The translations under genes and the position numbers were made by a program. From the NCBI GenBank assembly GCA_019694575.1, contig JAIBBR010000013.1, positions 1 through 56,515 on the forward strand: 56,515 nt of DNA. Reading direction: 5' to 3'. Source of the DNA: Myxococcaceae bacterium (GTDB lineage Bacteria > Myxococcota > Myxococcia > Myxococcales > Myxococcaceae). Shown in pieces: positions 1 to 9,327 of the stretch. Position 1 is the first letter of the stretch; each line of letters opens with the position of its first letter. Below the pieces are notes generated by a model. That model was given only the letters and a program-made list of their open reading frames with translations, ran no database searches and had not been told where the DNA came from.

Positions 1-46
1 GCACCGCGCGGGTTAGAGACGCCCGTCACTTCACGGCAGCTGCTCG

Positions 47-1546
47 CTATGGAGCCCACACGAAGAAGTCTGACCCACCGGCCGAGGTGCGCGTGGCGTT
101 GCCGAAAAGGGTCGTCTTCTCGAAACTGCCCACCACCAAAGGCTGCAACCAAGGCAACCACGCCACCCCGAAGGCAACGTCGGCCGCCAAGGCGCCGCCA
201 AACGTGTGCACTTGCGTAAAATTGCCCGCTGCATCGAAGCGCGCCGCGAAGCCGTCAGAGGCGCCCTTGCTCGTCACCATGTGCGGACCAAAGGTGGCTG
301 CGCCTTCGAATTCACCGCCCACGAGGCCGACGCCGCTGCTGTTCACCGCCACTGTCCAGCCGACGTCGGTGTTCTGCCCGCCCGCCGACTTTGCCCAGTC
401 AACCGCCCCCGTGGAGTTGAATTTGACGACGAAGGCGTCTTCGCCGCCGACTGACTGCATCATTTTGCCACTGCATGAGACGGTGCCGTTCACCTGCCCC
501 GTGACGTAGATGTTCTGGTTCGTGTCCATGTTCATGGCCCAACCAAAAATGGTGTCGCTCAGGGTAGAGGAGTTGCAGCCCGTCGCCCACGTGTAAACAC
601 CCTGCGCATCGAGCTTGGCGGCGAAGGCGCCCGCGAAGCCTTGGGTGGTGAGCATTTGCGAGCCGAAAGTCGCCGAGCCGCCGAAGGTGCCTCCGATGGC
701 CACGCCGTCTCCCGAGGTCACGGCGACGCCGCGCGCTTCGTCAGGTTCAGAACCACCGGCCGACACCGCCCACGTCGGCACGCCGTCGGCGTTGAGTCGA
801 ACCACCAACACGTCGGGGCTCTGCGCCACTGACGTGAGCATGATGCCGCCCACGTTCACGGTGTTGTCGTAGGTGCCGGCAACGTAGATTGCGCCGCTTT
901 GAGACACTGCTACGCGCCCAGCCATTTGCGCGTTGGCGCCGCCCGCGGTGAAGGTCCACTCGAATTCGCCGTTCGCGTTGAGCTTGGTAACGAAGAGATC
1001 GCGTGCGCCGGTAGCGGTGATGGTCTGAGAGCCGAACACGGCTTGCCCGGTAAAAAAGCCCGACACGAAAACGGCACCCGATTGATCAACCGCAATCGAC
1101 TGGGCTTGTTTGATGCCCGTGCCTTTCACCGCGGTCGCCCACAGGTACGCACCGTCTCGGCTGACTTTGGCGATGAACACGTCGCGCGGTGCTTGAGAGA
1201 CCAGCTGATGGTCACCCAAGCTGATGGCGCCCGCGAAGTAACCCGTGAGGTAGCTGTTACCTGCCAAGTCTGTCGCTACGCTGAACGCCGCGTCGTCGCC
1301 GCTGCCCCCAGTCGTCACGGTGAACGGCGTGGGCGCGACACATTGCCCCGCCGCCGAGCACACTGCCGTCTGCGCGCATGAGCCGCACGAGGTGCCGCAT
1401 GAGCTCTCGGTGCCGCACACACGGCTGCCGCACTGAGGCACGCAGCCGGCGTCGTTACCGGCGTCGTCGGAGCCTCCGTCATTTCCTCCCATGGGAGGGC
1501 ACGCTGAAAACAACGTCACGGCAACGGCAAGGGGGGCAATTCGCAT
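47..1546 (-). CDS. SBBP-type beta-propeller lipoprotein
   Basis: Predicted outer-surface or periplasmic lipoprotein of 499 residues; its function is unknown. The ATG at 1546 is preceded by CAGGAG at 8-nt spacing. Residues 1-16 form a short signal peptide ending in a lipobox (LFSAC, Cys16). An Asp/Gly linker (about 20-35) and a Cys-rich segment (about 35-70, eight Cys) follow. From about residue 75 there are six to seven repeats of about 60 residues with the pattern of SBBP (seven-bladed beta-propeller-like) repeats: A-x-D-x-x-G-N-x-Y-x-T-G-x-F, then D-x-F-x-A-K-x-x-x-x-G-x-x-x-W. Such proteins are common in myxobacteria. It is monocistronic here, with the peroxiredoxin gene just upstream on the same strand. 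Confidence 0.85.
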   Translation of the reverse strand: MRIAPLAVAVTLFSACPPMGGNDGGSDDAGNDAGCVPQCGSRVCGTESSCGTSCGSCAQTAVCSAAGQCVAPTPFTVTTGGSGDDAAFSVATDLAGNSYLTGYFAGAISLGDHQLVSQAPRDVFIAKVSRDGAYLWATAVKGTGIKQAQSIAVDQSGAVFVSGFFTGQAVFGSQTITATGARDLFVTKLNANGEFEWTFTAGGANAQMAGRVAVSQSGAIYVAGTYDNTVNVGGIMLTSVAQSPDVLVVRLNADGVPTWAVSAGGSEPDEARGVAVTSGDGVAIGGTFGGSATFGSQMLTTQGFAGAFAAKLDAQGVYTWATGCNSSTLSDTIFGWAMNMDTNQNIYVTGQVNGTVSCSGKMMQSVGGEDAFVVKFNSTGAVDWAKSAGGQNTDVGWTVAVNSSGVGLVGGEFEGAATFGPHMVTSKGASDGFAARFDAAGNFTQVHTFGGALAADVAFGVAWLPWLQPLVVGSFEKTTLFGNATRTSAGGSDFFVWAP

Positions 1547-1587
1547 CGACGGAACTCCTGCAAGAGAGAGAGACAGGTGCCGAACTT

Positions 1588-2085
1588 TCAGCTCAATTGC
1601 TTCAACATGGTGGCGGCGTCGCTCACTTCGAACTTGCCGGGGTTCTCGACGTTGACGTGCTTCACCACGCCGTCGTCGACAAACAGCGAAAAGCGCCGCA
1701 TGCGCAAGCCCATGTCGGGATATTGCTTTTCAAGACCGAGTTTCTTCGCAAACTCACCCGAGCCGTCGCCCAAGAAGCGAATCTTGCCGAGCGCCTTCTG
1801 CGCCCTGCCCCACTCGGCCATCACGTAACCGTCGTTCACCGACACGCACCAAATCTCATCGACCTTCAGGGCCTTTAACTTGTCGAAGCTCTCGAGATAC
1901 CCAGGCACATGCCGGGCGGAGCACGTCGGCGTGTAAGCACCCGGCAAACCAAAAATCACAATGCGTTTGCCTTTGCTCGCTTGGGTCGTCAACACCGGGT
2001 CAGGGTTGAGCGGGCACGCGTCGCCGAACTGGGTGGTTTCGTACAGCGTTGCTTCAGGAAGACGTTCACCAATTTGAATTGTCAC
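1588..2085 (-). CDS. Peroxiredoxin, Prx5/AhpE-type redoxin
   Basis: A thiol peroxidase that would reduce H2O2 or organic hydroperoxides in the cytoplasm. The start is taken as GTG at 2085, because AAGGAG lies 5 nt upstream; this gives 165 residues, a normal length for the Prx5 group. An upstream ATG would add 13 poorly conserved residues and leave that Shine-Dalgarno inside the gene. The peroxidatic motif PGAYTPTCS places the catalytic Cys at about residue 55, with the Thr of the TxxC motif just before it. Cys24 or the Cys in DEIWCVSV could act as a resolving Cys, but this cannot be settled by reading. The fold elements GRAQKAL..FLGDGSGEFAK and the C-terminal strand match family members. Confidence 0.93.
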   Translation of the reverse strand: MTIQIGERLPEATLYETTQFGDACPLNPDPVLTTQASKGKRIVIFGLPGAYTPTCSARHVPGYLESFDKLKALKVDEIWCVSVNDGYVMAEWGRAQKALGKIRFLGDGSGEFAKKLGLEKQYPDMGLRMRRFSLFVDDGVVKHVNVENPGKFEVSDAATMLKQLS

Positions 2086-2281
2086 GATGGCTCCTTGGCG
2101 GCTGGGTTGCGTTACGGCGGTCATTTACCCGTGGCCCTCGGGTGACGCCATCGCTTTGTGAGCGATTGAAAAGCACCTGACGGTTTTCTCTACGTAAACA
2201 CTTCAAAATGTGACGGGCGCGGTGAATGCCCGGCCGATAAAGAAAAGGTTCTTTAAGCTCCTCCCTTGAAGGCGCGTCAGG

Positions 2282-3631
2282 GTGCACATGTTGGCCTGGG
2301 AACTTTTGATCATCGTGGTTCTGGTGTTGCTCAATGGGGTGCTGGCCGGCGCCGAGATCGCCATTGTGGCAATGCGCGACACTCGGCTCTCTGAGTTGAT
2401 CGACAAAGGCAGCAACGCGGCATTGGCGGTGCGGCAGCTGCGTGGTTTGCCCGAGCGCTTTTTAGCCACGGTGCAAGTCGGTATCACCTTGGTGAGCGCC
2501 ACCGCGGGTGCGTTCGGCGGCGCGGCATTCGCTGAAGACTTGTCGCCCCTCATTTCGAGCGCATTGCCCTTTCTGGCCCACTACGCGAGAGAAGTGTCGT
2601 TCGCGGTGGTGGTGCTGGGCATTTCGTACCTCTCATTGGTGTTGGGCGAGTTGGTGCCAAAGTCGTTGGCGCTGCGTTCGTCAGAGACGTACGCGCTCTT
2701 CATCGCTCGGCCGCTGTTGTGGCTTTCAGTCGCAGCGAGGCCTTTGATTTGGTTGCTCACCGCCAGCTCGAACGCGGTGCTCAAGCTCTTCGGAGACCGC
2801 ACCAGCTTCATTGAAACGCGGCTCTCTCCGCAAGAATTGCGGCAGCTGCTCGAAGAAGCAGGCCACGCCGGCACGTTGCACCCTCAAACCGCGAAGATTG
2901 CCACCCGAGCGCTCGGTTTTTCGGGGCTCACCGCGGCCGACGCGATGGTGCCGCGCAACGAAGTGGTGGCGATTTCACGCTCAGCCAGCCCGGTAGAACT
3001 GCGTACCCTGCTCTCGAAGAACGGCCACTACCGGCTACCGGTCTATGACGGCACGCTCGACAACACGGTGGGCTACGTGAGCATGAAAGACTTGCTCGCC
3101 CTGGTGTGGGAAGGCCGGCCCTGGAGCATCGACGCGTTGGTTCGCCCTGCCTATTACGTATTGCCGTCGACCAAGGCGATTGATCTGCTGACACAAATGC
3201 AGCGCCGTCACATGCCACTGGCGATTGTGCTCGAAGAACGCGGCGGCCTGGCGGGCGTGGTGACAGTCGAAAGTCTGCTCGAAGAATTGGTGGGCAAAAT
3301 CTTCAACGAGTCGGTGTTGAACGAGCCCGCACCCATGCAACCCGAAGCCGACGGCTCAGTGACGGTGCCCGGCAGCGCGATGGTGCGCGATATCAACCGT
3401 GAGTTGGCTTTCGATTTGCCTGAAGAGGGCGACTACACCACGGTGGCAGGCTTGTGCATGGTGCTTACCGGCCGCATTCCGAAAAAGGGTACCACTGTCA
3501 TCACGCAGCAAGGCTACGCGCTCGAAGTTCTCGACGCGTCGACGCGGCGCATCGGCACGGTGCGGGTGCACCCTCCTCCGCCGCCCTCGCACAAGACACA
3601 GAACAGAACGCCCCAGCCCAGCCGGCACTGA
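2282..3631 (+). CDS. CNNM/CorC-HlyC family membrane protein with CBS pair
   Basis: An inner-membrane protein of 449 residues, often annotated as 'hemolysin family' and linked in the family to Mg/Co homeostasis. Residues 1-180 hold the DUF21 domain with about four hydrophobic segments and the typical N-G-x-x-A-G-A-E-I-A start. Two CBS domains follow at about 205-335 (M-V-P-R-N-E-V at the first, V-V-T-V-E-S-L-L-E-E at the end of the second). A CorC_HlyC domain lies at about 350-430. GTG 2282 sits 9 nt after GAAGG, so it is preferred over ATG 2288. The last 15 residues are Pro/His-rich and probably disordered. It is divergent from the peroxiredoxin gene, with about 196 bp between them and no recognisable promoter. 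Confidence 0.92.
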   Translation: MHMLAWELLIIVVLVLLNGVLAGAEIAIVAMRDTRLSELIDKGSNAALAVRQLRGLPERFLATVQVGITLVSATAGAFGGAAFAEDLSPLISSALPFLAHYAREVSFAVVVLGISYLSLVLGELVPKSLALRSSETYALFIARPLLWLSVAARPLIWLLTASSNAVLKLFGDRTSFIETRLSPQELRQLLEEAGHAGTLHPQTAKIATRALGFSGLTAADAMVPRNEVVAISRSASPVELRTLLSKNGHYRLPVYDGTLDNTVGYVSMKDLLALVWEGRPWSIDALVRPAYYVLPSTKAIDLLTQMQRRHMPLAIVLEERGGLAGVVTVESLLEELVGKIFNESVLNEPAPMQPEADGSVTVPGSAMVRDINRELAFDLPEEGDYTTVAGLCMVLTGRIPKKGTTVITQQGYALEVLDASTRRIGTVRVHPPPPPSHKTQNRTPQPSRH

Positions 3632-3693
3632 CGCTGGAAATGAGCAACGAACGCCAGGCGCGAACCAACTCCGAGCGGAGGCGGCGTCTTCCA

Positions 3694-3716
3694 TTCAACG
3701 AACTCGTTGAACGAGT
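3694..3716. terminator. Nested palindromes between convergent genes
   Basis: TTCAACGA/TCGTTGAA (8-bp arms, 2-nt loop) overlaps ACTCGTT/AACGAGT (7-bp arms, 1-nt loop). It lies between the convergent ends of the CBS protein gene and the lipoprotein gene, so a bidirectional terminator is plausible. There is no long T-tract, and a protein-binding site cannot be excluded. Confidence 0.4.
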
Positions 3717-3720
3717 ACGT

Positions 3721-4266
3721 TTAAATGCTGCAGGTGAGAACTTGTTCAAAGCCGCTCGGGTAGGAAGCGTACGAAGCGCGAAACGGGTCAAATTTGAATT
3801 GCACCGTTCCGGCAGGCTGCCACTTTGGCGAGAGCGTGTGCACCGTACCGGACATTCCCCGCCAGTCGAGGGGATCTCGGGTCAGTCCCTGTGTATCGAC
3901 ATAAACGTCAAGGCCGGTTTGCCCCGCTTGAACGCTCTGCCCGTCGCTGAGGACGAATATTTCGCGTGCGTTGAGCACAGCGCTTAGGTGAGGCAACCAT
4001 ACGGTGTAAAAGCAGGGGCCACTGCGGCAATACGACTGAAGGTTCAGGGTGAGCGAAGTGGCTGCTGTTTGCCCGGTGGTGAGATTTCGCTCACTGAGCT
4101 GACACGTCCTCAGGCGGCTGACCGGTGGCTTGGTAGACACCACCAGCTCCGAAGAGCTCTCGGCAACCTCCGAGGCGTCGAGAGCTTCTGGCATGTTCAC
4201 CCCGCACGATGAAAAAGCCACCACAACCGGCAACGACGCTAGCCAGAACAGTTTTTGGGCACCCAT
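3721..4266 (-). CDS. Putative small lipoprotein
   Basis: 181 residues, not assigned to a family. ATG 4266 is preceded by GGAGGTG at good spacing. The signal peptide (residues 1-21) ends in the lipobox-like F-S-S-C, so Cys21 is the probable lipidation site. The mature part is mostly beta-predicted, with few Cys (QLSER context, Y-C-R-S-G-P-C-F-Y, terminal L-T-C-S-I) that could form one or two disulfides. It is probably exported to the periplasm or outer membrane. No domain is recognised, and the gene stands alone. Confidence 0.7.
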   Translation of the reverse strand: MGAQKLFWLASLPVVVAFSSCGVNMPEALDASEVAESSSELVVSTKPPVSRLRTCQLSERNLTTGQTAATSLTLNLQSYCRSGPCFYTVWLPHLSAVLNAREIFVLSDGQSVQAGQTGLDVYVDTQGLTRDPLDWRGMSGTVHTLSPKWQPAGTVQFKFDPFRASYASYPSGFEQVLTCSI

Positions 4267-4356
4267 TTGTACACCTCCGTTGTACTTCGTTTACGGTGCT
4301 GTCTCAGTAACCGTGTGCGCGTTACACGTCCATTGCGTTGGGTTGAGAGCCGTGGG

Positions 4357-4557
4357 GTGTGGCGAAGCGACTCAACCGGCGGATGGCACGTGTTGGGCGC
4401 AGAGTTCAAGGAAGGCGCGGTACGGCTGGTGCTCGACAAGGACCACGTCGCGGTGACCAAGGTCGAGGCCGCAGCACCGAGAGCTCCGTTCATGCGGCTC
4501 GACGTGATTGTCGAAAACGTTGCTCCAGCGTCGCCTACTTCGCTGACCGTGCTTTAA
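4357..4557 (+). CDS. Possible short gene or gene fragment (low confidence)
   Basis: A 66-residue reading frame from GTG 4357 with high third-position GC and a protein-like composition (for example L-V-L-D-K-D-H-V-A-V-T-K-V-E). It fills the gap upstream of the small lipoprotein gene on the opposite strand and overlaps the end of the kelch gene by 23 bp. There is no good Shine-Dalgarno and no recognised family. It may be the 3' remnant of a longer gene, or chance. Confidence 0.25.
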   Translation: MWRSDSTGGWHVLGAEFKEGAVRLVLDKDHVAVTKVEAAAPRAPFMRLDVIVENVAPASPTSLTVL

Positions 4558-7500
4558 GAACAACAGGCTGCCTTCGCCGTATCAACAGCAGGCCGAGCAC
4601 CGAAGCCCACAGCCAACCCGGCGCCGACTGGCAGTCGCAACCGACACCGAGCGCAATGGCGCGTGGTTCTTCACCCGCATCAGCCGCAGGCCCGGCGTCA
4701 GGCTCCGTTGGGCCGGTGCCGGCATCGATTTTGGCATCAATACCTCCATCGACGCCCGCATCGATTCCCGCGTCGCTGCCTGCGTCGATGCCCGCATCAA
4801 TACCCGCGTCGAAGCCACCATCGAGGTCACAGCCCGCATCGCGCGTTATACCCGCGGGGCACGTGGGCAACAGGCCGTCGCAGCTCTCAGGCATGTCGCA
4901 AGCGTCGAGTGCGGCACGGCACTGAGCGCCCATGCTCACCAGTTGATCGACCGGGCATGAGAACGCAACACCGTCGCACGATTCAGCCAAGTCGCACGCT
5001 CCCGCCGATGGGCGGCACAACGTGCCCGGCGGCGCCGCTTGGTCAGCGGGGCAATTGATGCCTAAGCCCGTGCAGCGTTCAGGGGCATCACACACGTCGG
5101 TCGACGGGCGGCATTCAGTGCCGGCACTGACAAACGCATTGGGCGGGCACGCCATGCTGCTGCCCGTGCACGCTTCAGCCACGTCGCACAAACCGGCGAC
5201 AGCGCGGCACGGCGTTCCCGCAGGCAACGTCAAATCGACCGGGCAGGCAGCCGAGGCCCCCGTGCATGATTCCACCGCGTCGCACACATCAGCCGCGCCT
5301 CTGCACGTGGTACCGGCGGCGGCGAAGCCATTCACTGGGCACGCCATGCTGCTGCCGTTGCACGCTTCGGCCACGTCGCAAATGCCCACCGAGGGGCGAC
5401 ACGAAGTGCCAGCCGAAGCAGCAATATCAGCGGGGCATGCTGCGCTCGAGCCGGTGCACGCTTCAACCGCGTCGCACACATCAGCCGCGCCACGGCACGT
5501 GGTGCCGGCGGCGACGAAACCATTCGCCGGGCACGCCATGCTGCTGCCGTTGCACACTTCGGCCACGTCGCAAATGCCCGCCGAAGGGCGACACGAAGTA
5601 CCCGCAGAAGCAGCGAGATCCGCAGGGCACGCCGCGGCCAAACCGGTGCACGCCTCTACCGCGTCGCACACATCAGCCGCGCCTCTGCACGTGGTACCGG
5701 CGGCGACAAAACCATTCGCCGGGCACGCCATGCTGCTGCCGTTGCACACTTCGGCCACGTCGCAAATGCCCGCCGAAGCACGGCAGGGCGTACCCGCTGT
5801 CGATGCAATATCTGCCGGGCACGCTGCGCTCGAGCCGGTGCACGACTCCACTGCGTCGCACAAGTCGGCAGCGCCACGGCATTGCGTACCCGCGGCGACA
5901 AAACCATTTGCTGGGCATGCCATGCTGCTGCCGTTGCACACTTCGGCCACGTCGCAAATGCCTGCCGAAGCACGGCAGGGTGTACCCGCCGTCGACGCAA
6001 TGTCTGCAGGGCACGCGGCGGCCAAACCGGTGCACGCCTCTACCGCGTCGCACAAGTCGGCAGCGCCACGGCATTGTGTACCCGCGGCAACAAAACCATT
6101 TGCCGGGCACGCCATGCTGCTGCCGTTGCACACTTCGGCCACGTCGCAAATGCCCGCGGCGGCACGGCAGGGCGTACCCGCCGTCGATGCAATATCTGCC
6201 GGGCACGCCGCGCTCGAGCCGGTGCACGACTCCACTGCATCGCACAAGTCAGCAGCACCACGGCATTGCGTGCCGGCCATGGCAAAAGTGTCGGCCGGGC
6301 ACACCGCGCTGCTGCCGTTACACACTTCGGCCGCGTCGCAAATGCCCGCGGCGGCCCGGCAGGTGGTCGCCGCAGGTAAAACGCTGCAAGTGCCATTGAC
6401 CGCCGCGCCCGCAGCCACCGAACACGCATCGCAGCCGCCACTGCACGCGGTATTGCAGCAAAAACCGTCAGAACAAAAACCTGACGAGCACGCGTCAGCG
6501 GTAGTGCAGGCCGAGCCCGTCGGGTCAGCCACCGACACGACTTGCCCGTCGCTCAACACCGCGTTCACGACCACGCGCGCCACGTAGCGGCCTTTCGGCA
6601 AGCTCGCCGGCAACACCACCGTGGCAGTGGTAGCGGTCCACGCAGTGGTGGTACCGAAATAAATCGCTTCGTTGCCCTGCTTCATCAACATCAGCAGGGG
6701 AAAATTGGTGGCCGTCGAAATGTACGTGCCGTTCGACGCTTCAGAGAGCCCGAAGAAGCCGGTGCCGGTAAGGTTCAACGTGGCTCCCGGTGTGGTGGCG
6801 CCGAGGGCCGACACGGTGGGTATCGCCGCCAGCGCTGAATTGCGGCCTTCATTGAAAGCGTAAATATTGGCGCCGCTCACCATCATTACCCGGCCATCAA
6901 CGGTGAGCGCCGAGCTGGCCGTCGACGTCGTGAGCCCTGAATTGACGGTGGTAGACCACACCGCGCCCGCAGGGTCGAAAAGTTCGGTGGTATCGAGATT
7001 GACGCCGCTGTTCTGGCCGCCGAACACCATCACCTTGCCGTTCCACAGCAGGTGCGAAATGTGGCTCGAGCGCGCGGCCGACATGACCGGGCCGGCGGTG
7101 AGCGCGTTGCCAGCCGGGTTGTAGTACCAGCTGTTGGTCAACGCGGCGGTGGCAGCACCGTTGCGGCCGCCGGTCACCAACACCCGGCCGTCAGGCAACA
7201 AGGTCGCGGCATGGCCTCGCAACGACTGCGCATAGGTGCCACCGGCTGACCAAGTGCCAGTGCCCGGGCTGTACACCTGCGAGAGTGTGTCACCCGCTGC
7301 GTAAAGTTGGCCGTTGCGCATCAACGTCAGCGTGGGCTCACACAGGGGGCCGGGCAACGCTCCACTTGCGGCCCACGTCGCCGCGCCGGGCTCGTACAAC
7401 AACGTGCTCGCATAGCAGGCGCCGTTGCTGCCACCCACCAGCAGCACTTGTTGGTCTTCACGCACCGCGGCTTTGCCAAAATTGCGCACCGCAGGGAGCG

Positions 7501-8881
7501 CCACATTGCTCGAAAAAGTACTGCCCGTGGGGTCAAACTCTTCTGAGTTGGTGAAGCCAGCCAGCAACGCACGGCCACTGCCCAGCAGCACCGCCGTGTG
7601 GTTCGAATGGGCCGACAACATCGCGCCCAACAGCGAAGAAGTGTTGGTGGTGGAATTGAACAGCGCCGCTGACGTGGAGGCCGCGGTGCCACCGGCCACC
7701 AAAATGTGCCCGTTGGGTAACAACACCGAGGTGCTGCGGTTACTCGAAAATGACGACGCGGTGAGGTTCGACCACGAGGGCGAGAAAGCGTCGACCAGCT
7801 CGGTTGTCTGCAGCGCGGTGCCGGCGCTGTCAATGCCGCCGACAATCAATTGCCGACCCGTAGGGAGCAGCAGAGACATGTGATCATGCCGTGCCGTCGA
7901 CAAGACGCCGCCCGAGGTCCAGCTGTTGGTGGCCGGGTTGTAGATCTCGATGTTGTTGTAAACGCTGAGACCATTGGTGCCACCAGTGGTCATCACGCGG
8001 CCATCGGGCAGCAGCGTCTGCGTGTGGTTGTACGAAGGAACGGCGGTGGCGTTGGTGGCCAACCAATTGTTACCCGCCGGGTCGTAAGTCGCGGCCCCGG
8101 TGTTGGCACGCACCAAAATGCGCCCGCTGTGGAGCAGTGTCGCGGTGTGCGCTCCATTCGACGTCATGGGCATGGCCGTGCGTGCCGCCCAGGTGTTGGT
8201 GCCCGGGTTGTAGCGCTCAACGGTGGCGTCGTTGCTTCCCGCTCCGCCGAACGCGTAAACCAGCCCCCCTGCCACCACGGTGGGAAAGTCACTTCGCCCC
8301 AGTGACATCGACGCGGCGGCGCTCCACGTGTTGGTAACGGGGTTGTAAATTTCACAGGTCGCCGTTCGGGTACCCATGTTGTCGTTGTAGCCACCCACCA
8401 TCAGCACCCGCCCATCGGGCAGCAAGTTGCCAGAGGCGATGTTGCGCGGGGTCGACATCGTGCCCGCGCTCGACCAGGTGTTGGTAACGGGGTTGAAGCG
8501 TTCAGCGGTGGCAAGCGTAGTGTTGCCGGCGCCTTGGCCGCCCACCACCAACACCATGCCATTGCGCATCACCACCGCCACGGGAAACGCGCGCGCCGTG
8601 GCCAGCGACGCAATCGAAGACCAGGTGTTGGTGAGTGGATCATAAATCTCGGCTGAACTGACTGGCGTGCCGGCCGCGCCAAGGCCGCCCGCTGCCAACA
8701 CCTTGCCGTTGGGCAGCAGCGCCAAGGCTGGCTCGTCGCGCGTCGTCAAAACGGGCGCGGCGAAAACTTCTGACCGCTTTGCACGGCTTTCAGGTGCACC
8801 GTCAACGTCGTCACGCACACCGTCGCACGCGGCGCAGGCGAGAAAGACGGCGCACAGCACGTCTTGAGGTCGGCGGAGCAT
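4535..8881 (-). CDS. Kelch-repeat surface protein with 16 Cys repeats and MYXO-CTERM-like tail
   Basis: A large exported protein of 1448 residues. ATG 8881 is preferred over an upstream TTG because the signal peptide begins there (hydrophobic V-L-C-A-V-F-L-A-C-A-A-C); no strong ribosome site is visible. Residues about 35-700 are kelch-type propeller repeats (L-P-D-G-R-V-L-V-x-G-G, Y-N-P-x-T-N-x-W). A TIG/IPT-like beta domain lies at about 705-810. A Cys-rich entry segment follows, then sixteen 32-residue repeats with C-D-x-x-E-x-C-x-G-x-x-x-x-C-P. Next is an Asp-Ala-Gly linker. The end has G-C-D-C-Q, a short hydrophobic helix and R-R-R, as in MYXO-CTERM sorting tails. This suggests cell-surface display, possibly followed by shedding. 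The ligand is unknown. Confidence 0.85.
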   Translation of the reverse strand: MLRRPQDVLCAVFLACAACDGVRDDVDGAPESRAKRSEVFAAPVLTTRDEPALALLPNGKVLAAGGLGAAGTPVSSAEIYDPLTNTWSSIASLATARAFPVAVVMRNGMVLVVGGQGAGNTTLATAERFNPVTNTWSSAGTMSTPRNIASGNLLPDGRVLMVGGYNDNMGTRTATCEIYNPVTNTWSAAASMSLGRSDFPTVVAGGLVYAFGGAGSNDATVERYNPGTNTWAARTAMPMTSNGAHTATLLHSGRILVRANTGAATYDPAGNNWLATNATAVPSYNHTQTLLPDGRVMTTGGTNGLSVYNNIEIYNPATNSWTSGGVLSTARHDHMSLLLPTGRQLIVGGIDSAGTALQTTELVDAFSPSWSNLTASSFSSNRSTSVLLPNGHILVAGGTAASTSAALFNSTTNTSSLLGAMLSAHSNHTAVLLGSGRALLAGFTNSEEFDPTGSTFSSNVALPAVRNFGKAAVREDQQVLLVGGSNGACYASTLLYEPGAATWAASGALPGPLCEPTLTLMRNGQLYAAGDTLSQVYSPGTGTWSAGGTYAQSLRGHAATLLPDGRVLVTGGRNGAATAALTNSWYYNPAGNALTAGPVMSAARSSHISHLLWNGKVMVFGGQNSGVNLDTTELFDPAGAVWSTTVNSGLTTSTASSALTVDGRVMMVSGANIYAFNEGRNSALAAIPTVSALGATTPGATLNLTGTGFFGLSEASNGTYISTATNFPLLMLMKQGNEAIYFGTTTAWTATTATVVLPASLPKGRYVARVVVNAVLSDGQVVSVADPTGSACTTADACSSGFCSDGFCCNTACSGGCDACSVAAGAAVNGTCSVLPAATTCRAAAGICDAAEVCNGSSAVCPADTFAMAGTQCRGAADLCDAVESCTGSSAACPADIASTAGTPCRAAAGICDVAEVCNGSSMACPANGFVAAGTQCRGAADLCDAVEACTGLAAACPADIASTAGTPCRASAGICDVAEVCNGSSMACPANGFVAAGTQCRGAADLCDAVESCTGSSAACPADIASTAGTPCRASAGICDVAEVCNGSSMACPANGFVAAGTTCRGAADVCDAVEACTGLAAACPADLAASAGTSCRPSAGICDVAEVCNGSSMACPANGFVAAGTTCRGAADVCDAVEACTGSSAACPADIAASAGTSCRPSVGICDVAEACNGSSMACPVNGFAAAGTTCRGAADVCDAVESCTGASAACPVDLTLPAGTPCRAVAGLCDVAEACTGSSMACPPNAFVSAGTECRPSTDVCDAPERCTGLGINCPADQAAPPGTLCRPSAGACDLAESCDGVAFSCPVDQLVSMGAQCRAALDACDMPESCDGLLPTCPAGITRDAGCDLDGGFDAGIDAGIDAGSDAGIDAGVDGGIDAKIDAGTGPTEPDAGPAADAGEEPRAIALGVGCDCQSAPGWLWASVLGLLLIRRRQPVVLKARSAK
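4814..6349 (-). repeat. Sixteen tandem 96-bp coding repeats (64-residue paired period)
   Basis: Sixteen 32-residue units alternate between two types, AGICDVAEVCNGSSMACP and ADLCDAVEACTGLAAACP, giving a 192-bp higher-order period. The middle copies are almost identical at DNA level, while the C-terminal four (nearest 4814) are diverged. This pattern fits recent array expansion by recombination or slippage inside the kelch protein gene. Confidence 0.9.
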
Positions 8882-9054
8882 CGGGGAGCGCGAATGGCAT
8901 GAAATTTTGCGCGTTTTCCGCGCTGCCTTCAATGTCGGACGTCACGGCACATCGCCCCAATGCGCCGCCTTGCCGTTACCCTTCTCGACGGGCTGTTTCA
9001 TGACTGAAACGATTGCCGAGCTACAGCCTGGTTACAGTGAGCAATGGCAACCCC

Positions 9055-9297
9055 TTAGCGACGTGTTCCGCCGTCGCGGGTAGCACTGCGCATGCTCATG
9101 CCCCCATCGAGCAGCATCGAACCGGTGCCGCCGCCCATGCCCATGCTCCCTCCGCCCGTACCCATGCTGCCCCCAGTGCCCATGCTCCCGCCTCCCGTGC
9201 CCATGCCGGTGTTCGACTGCGCCAACACGAAGCGCGAGTAACCCACTGAAAGCGCCAACGTCAGCGCGCAAAGAGACCAGAACGTCAATGAACGCAT
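9055..9297 (-). CDS. Small exported Gly/Met/Ser-rich protein
   Basis: 80 residues. ATG 9297 has AAGGAG about 7 nt upstream, which decides the start over an upstream in-frame ATG. Residues 1-27 are a Sec signal peptide (hydrophobic L-C-A-L-T-L-A-L, ending F-V-L-A-Q). The mature part is low complexity: repeats of G-S-M-G-T-G-G, then L-L-D-G-G-M-S-M-R. No function is assigned. Met-rich exported peptides can bind Cu(I), but there is no direct support for that here. The gene stands between the kelch protein and a charged protein gene. Confidence 0.6.
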   Translation of the reverse strand: MRSLTFWSLCALTLALSVGYSRFVLAQSNTGMGTGGGSMGTGGSMGTGGGSMGMGGGTGSMLLDGGMSMRSATRDGGTRR

Positions 9298-9327
9298 GAA
9301 AGACTCCTTTGTAAAACCCAAGTGCAT

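Noticed and set aside
4814..6349. CRISPR-like regular repeats
   Set aside because: The 96/192-bp period is fully coding and in frame; no spacer-repeat structure.
5022..6587. A 521-codon open frame on the plus strand opposite the kelch gene
   Set aside because: It is the antisense of the Cys-repeat array; repeated codons keep the frame open, and its protein has no domain logic.
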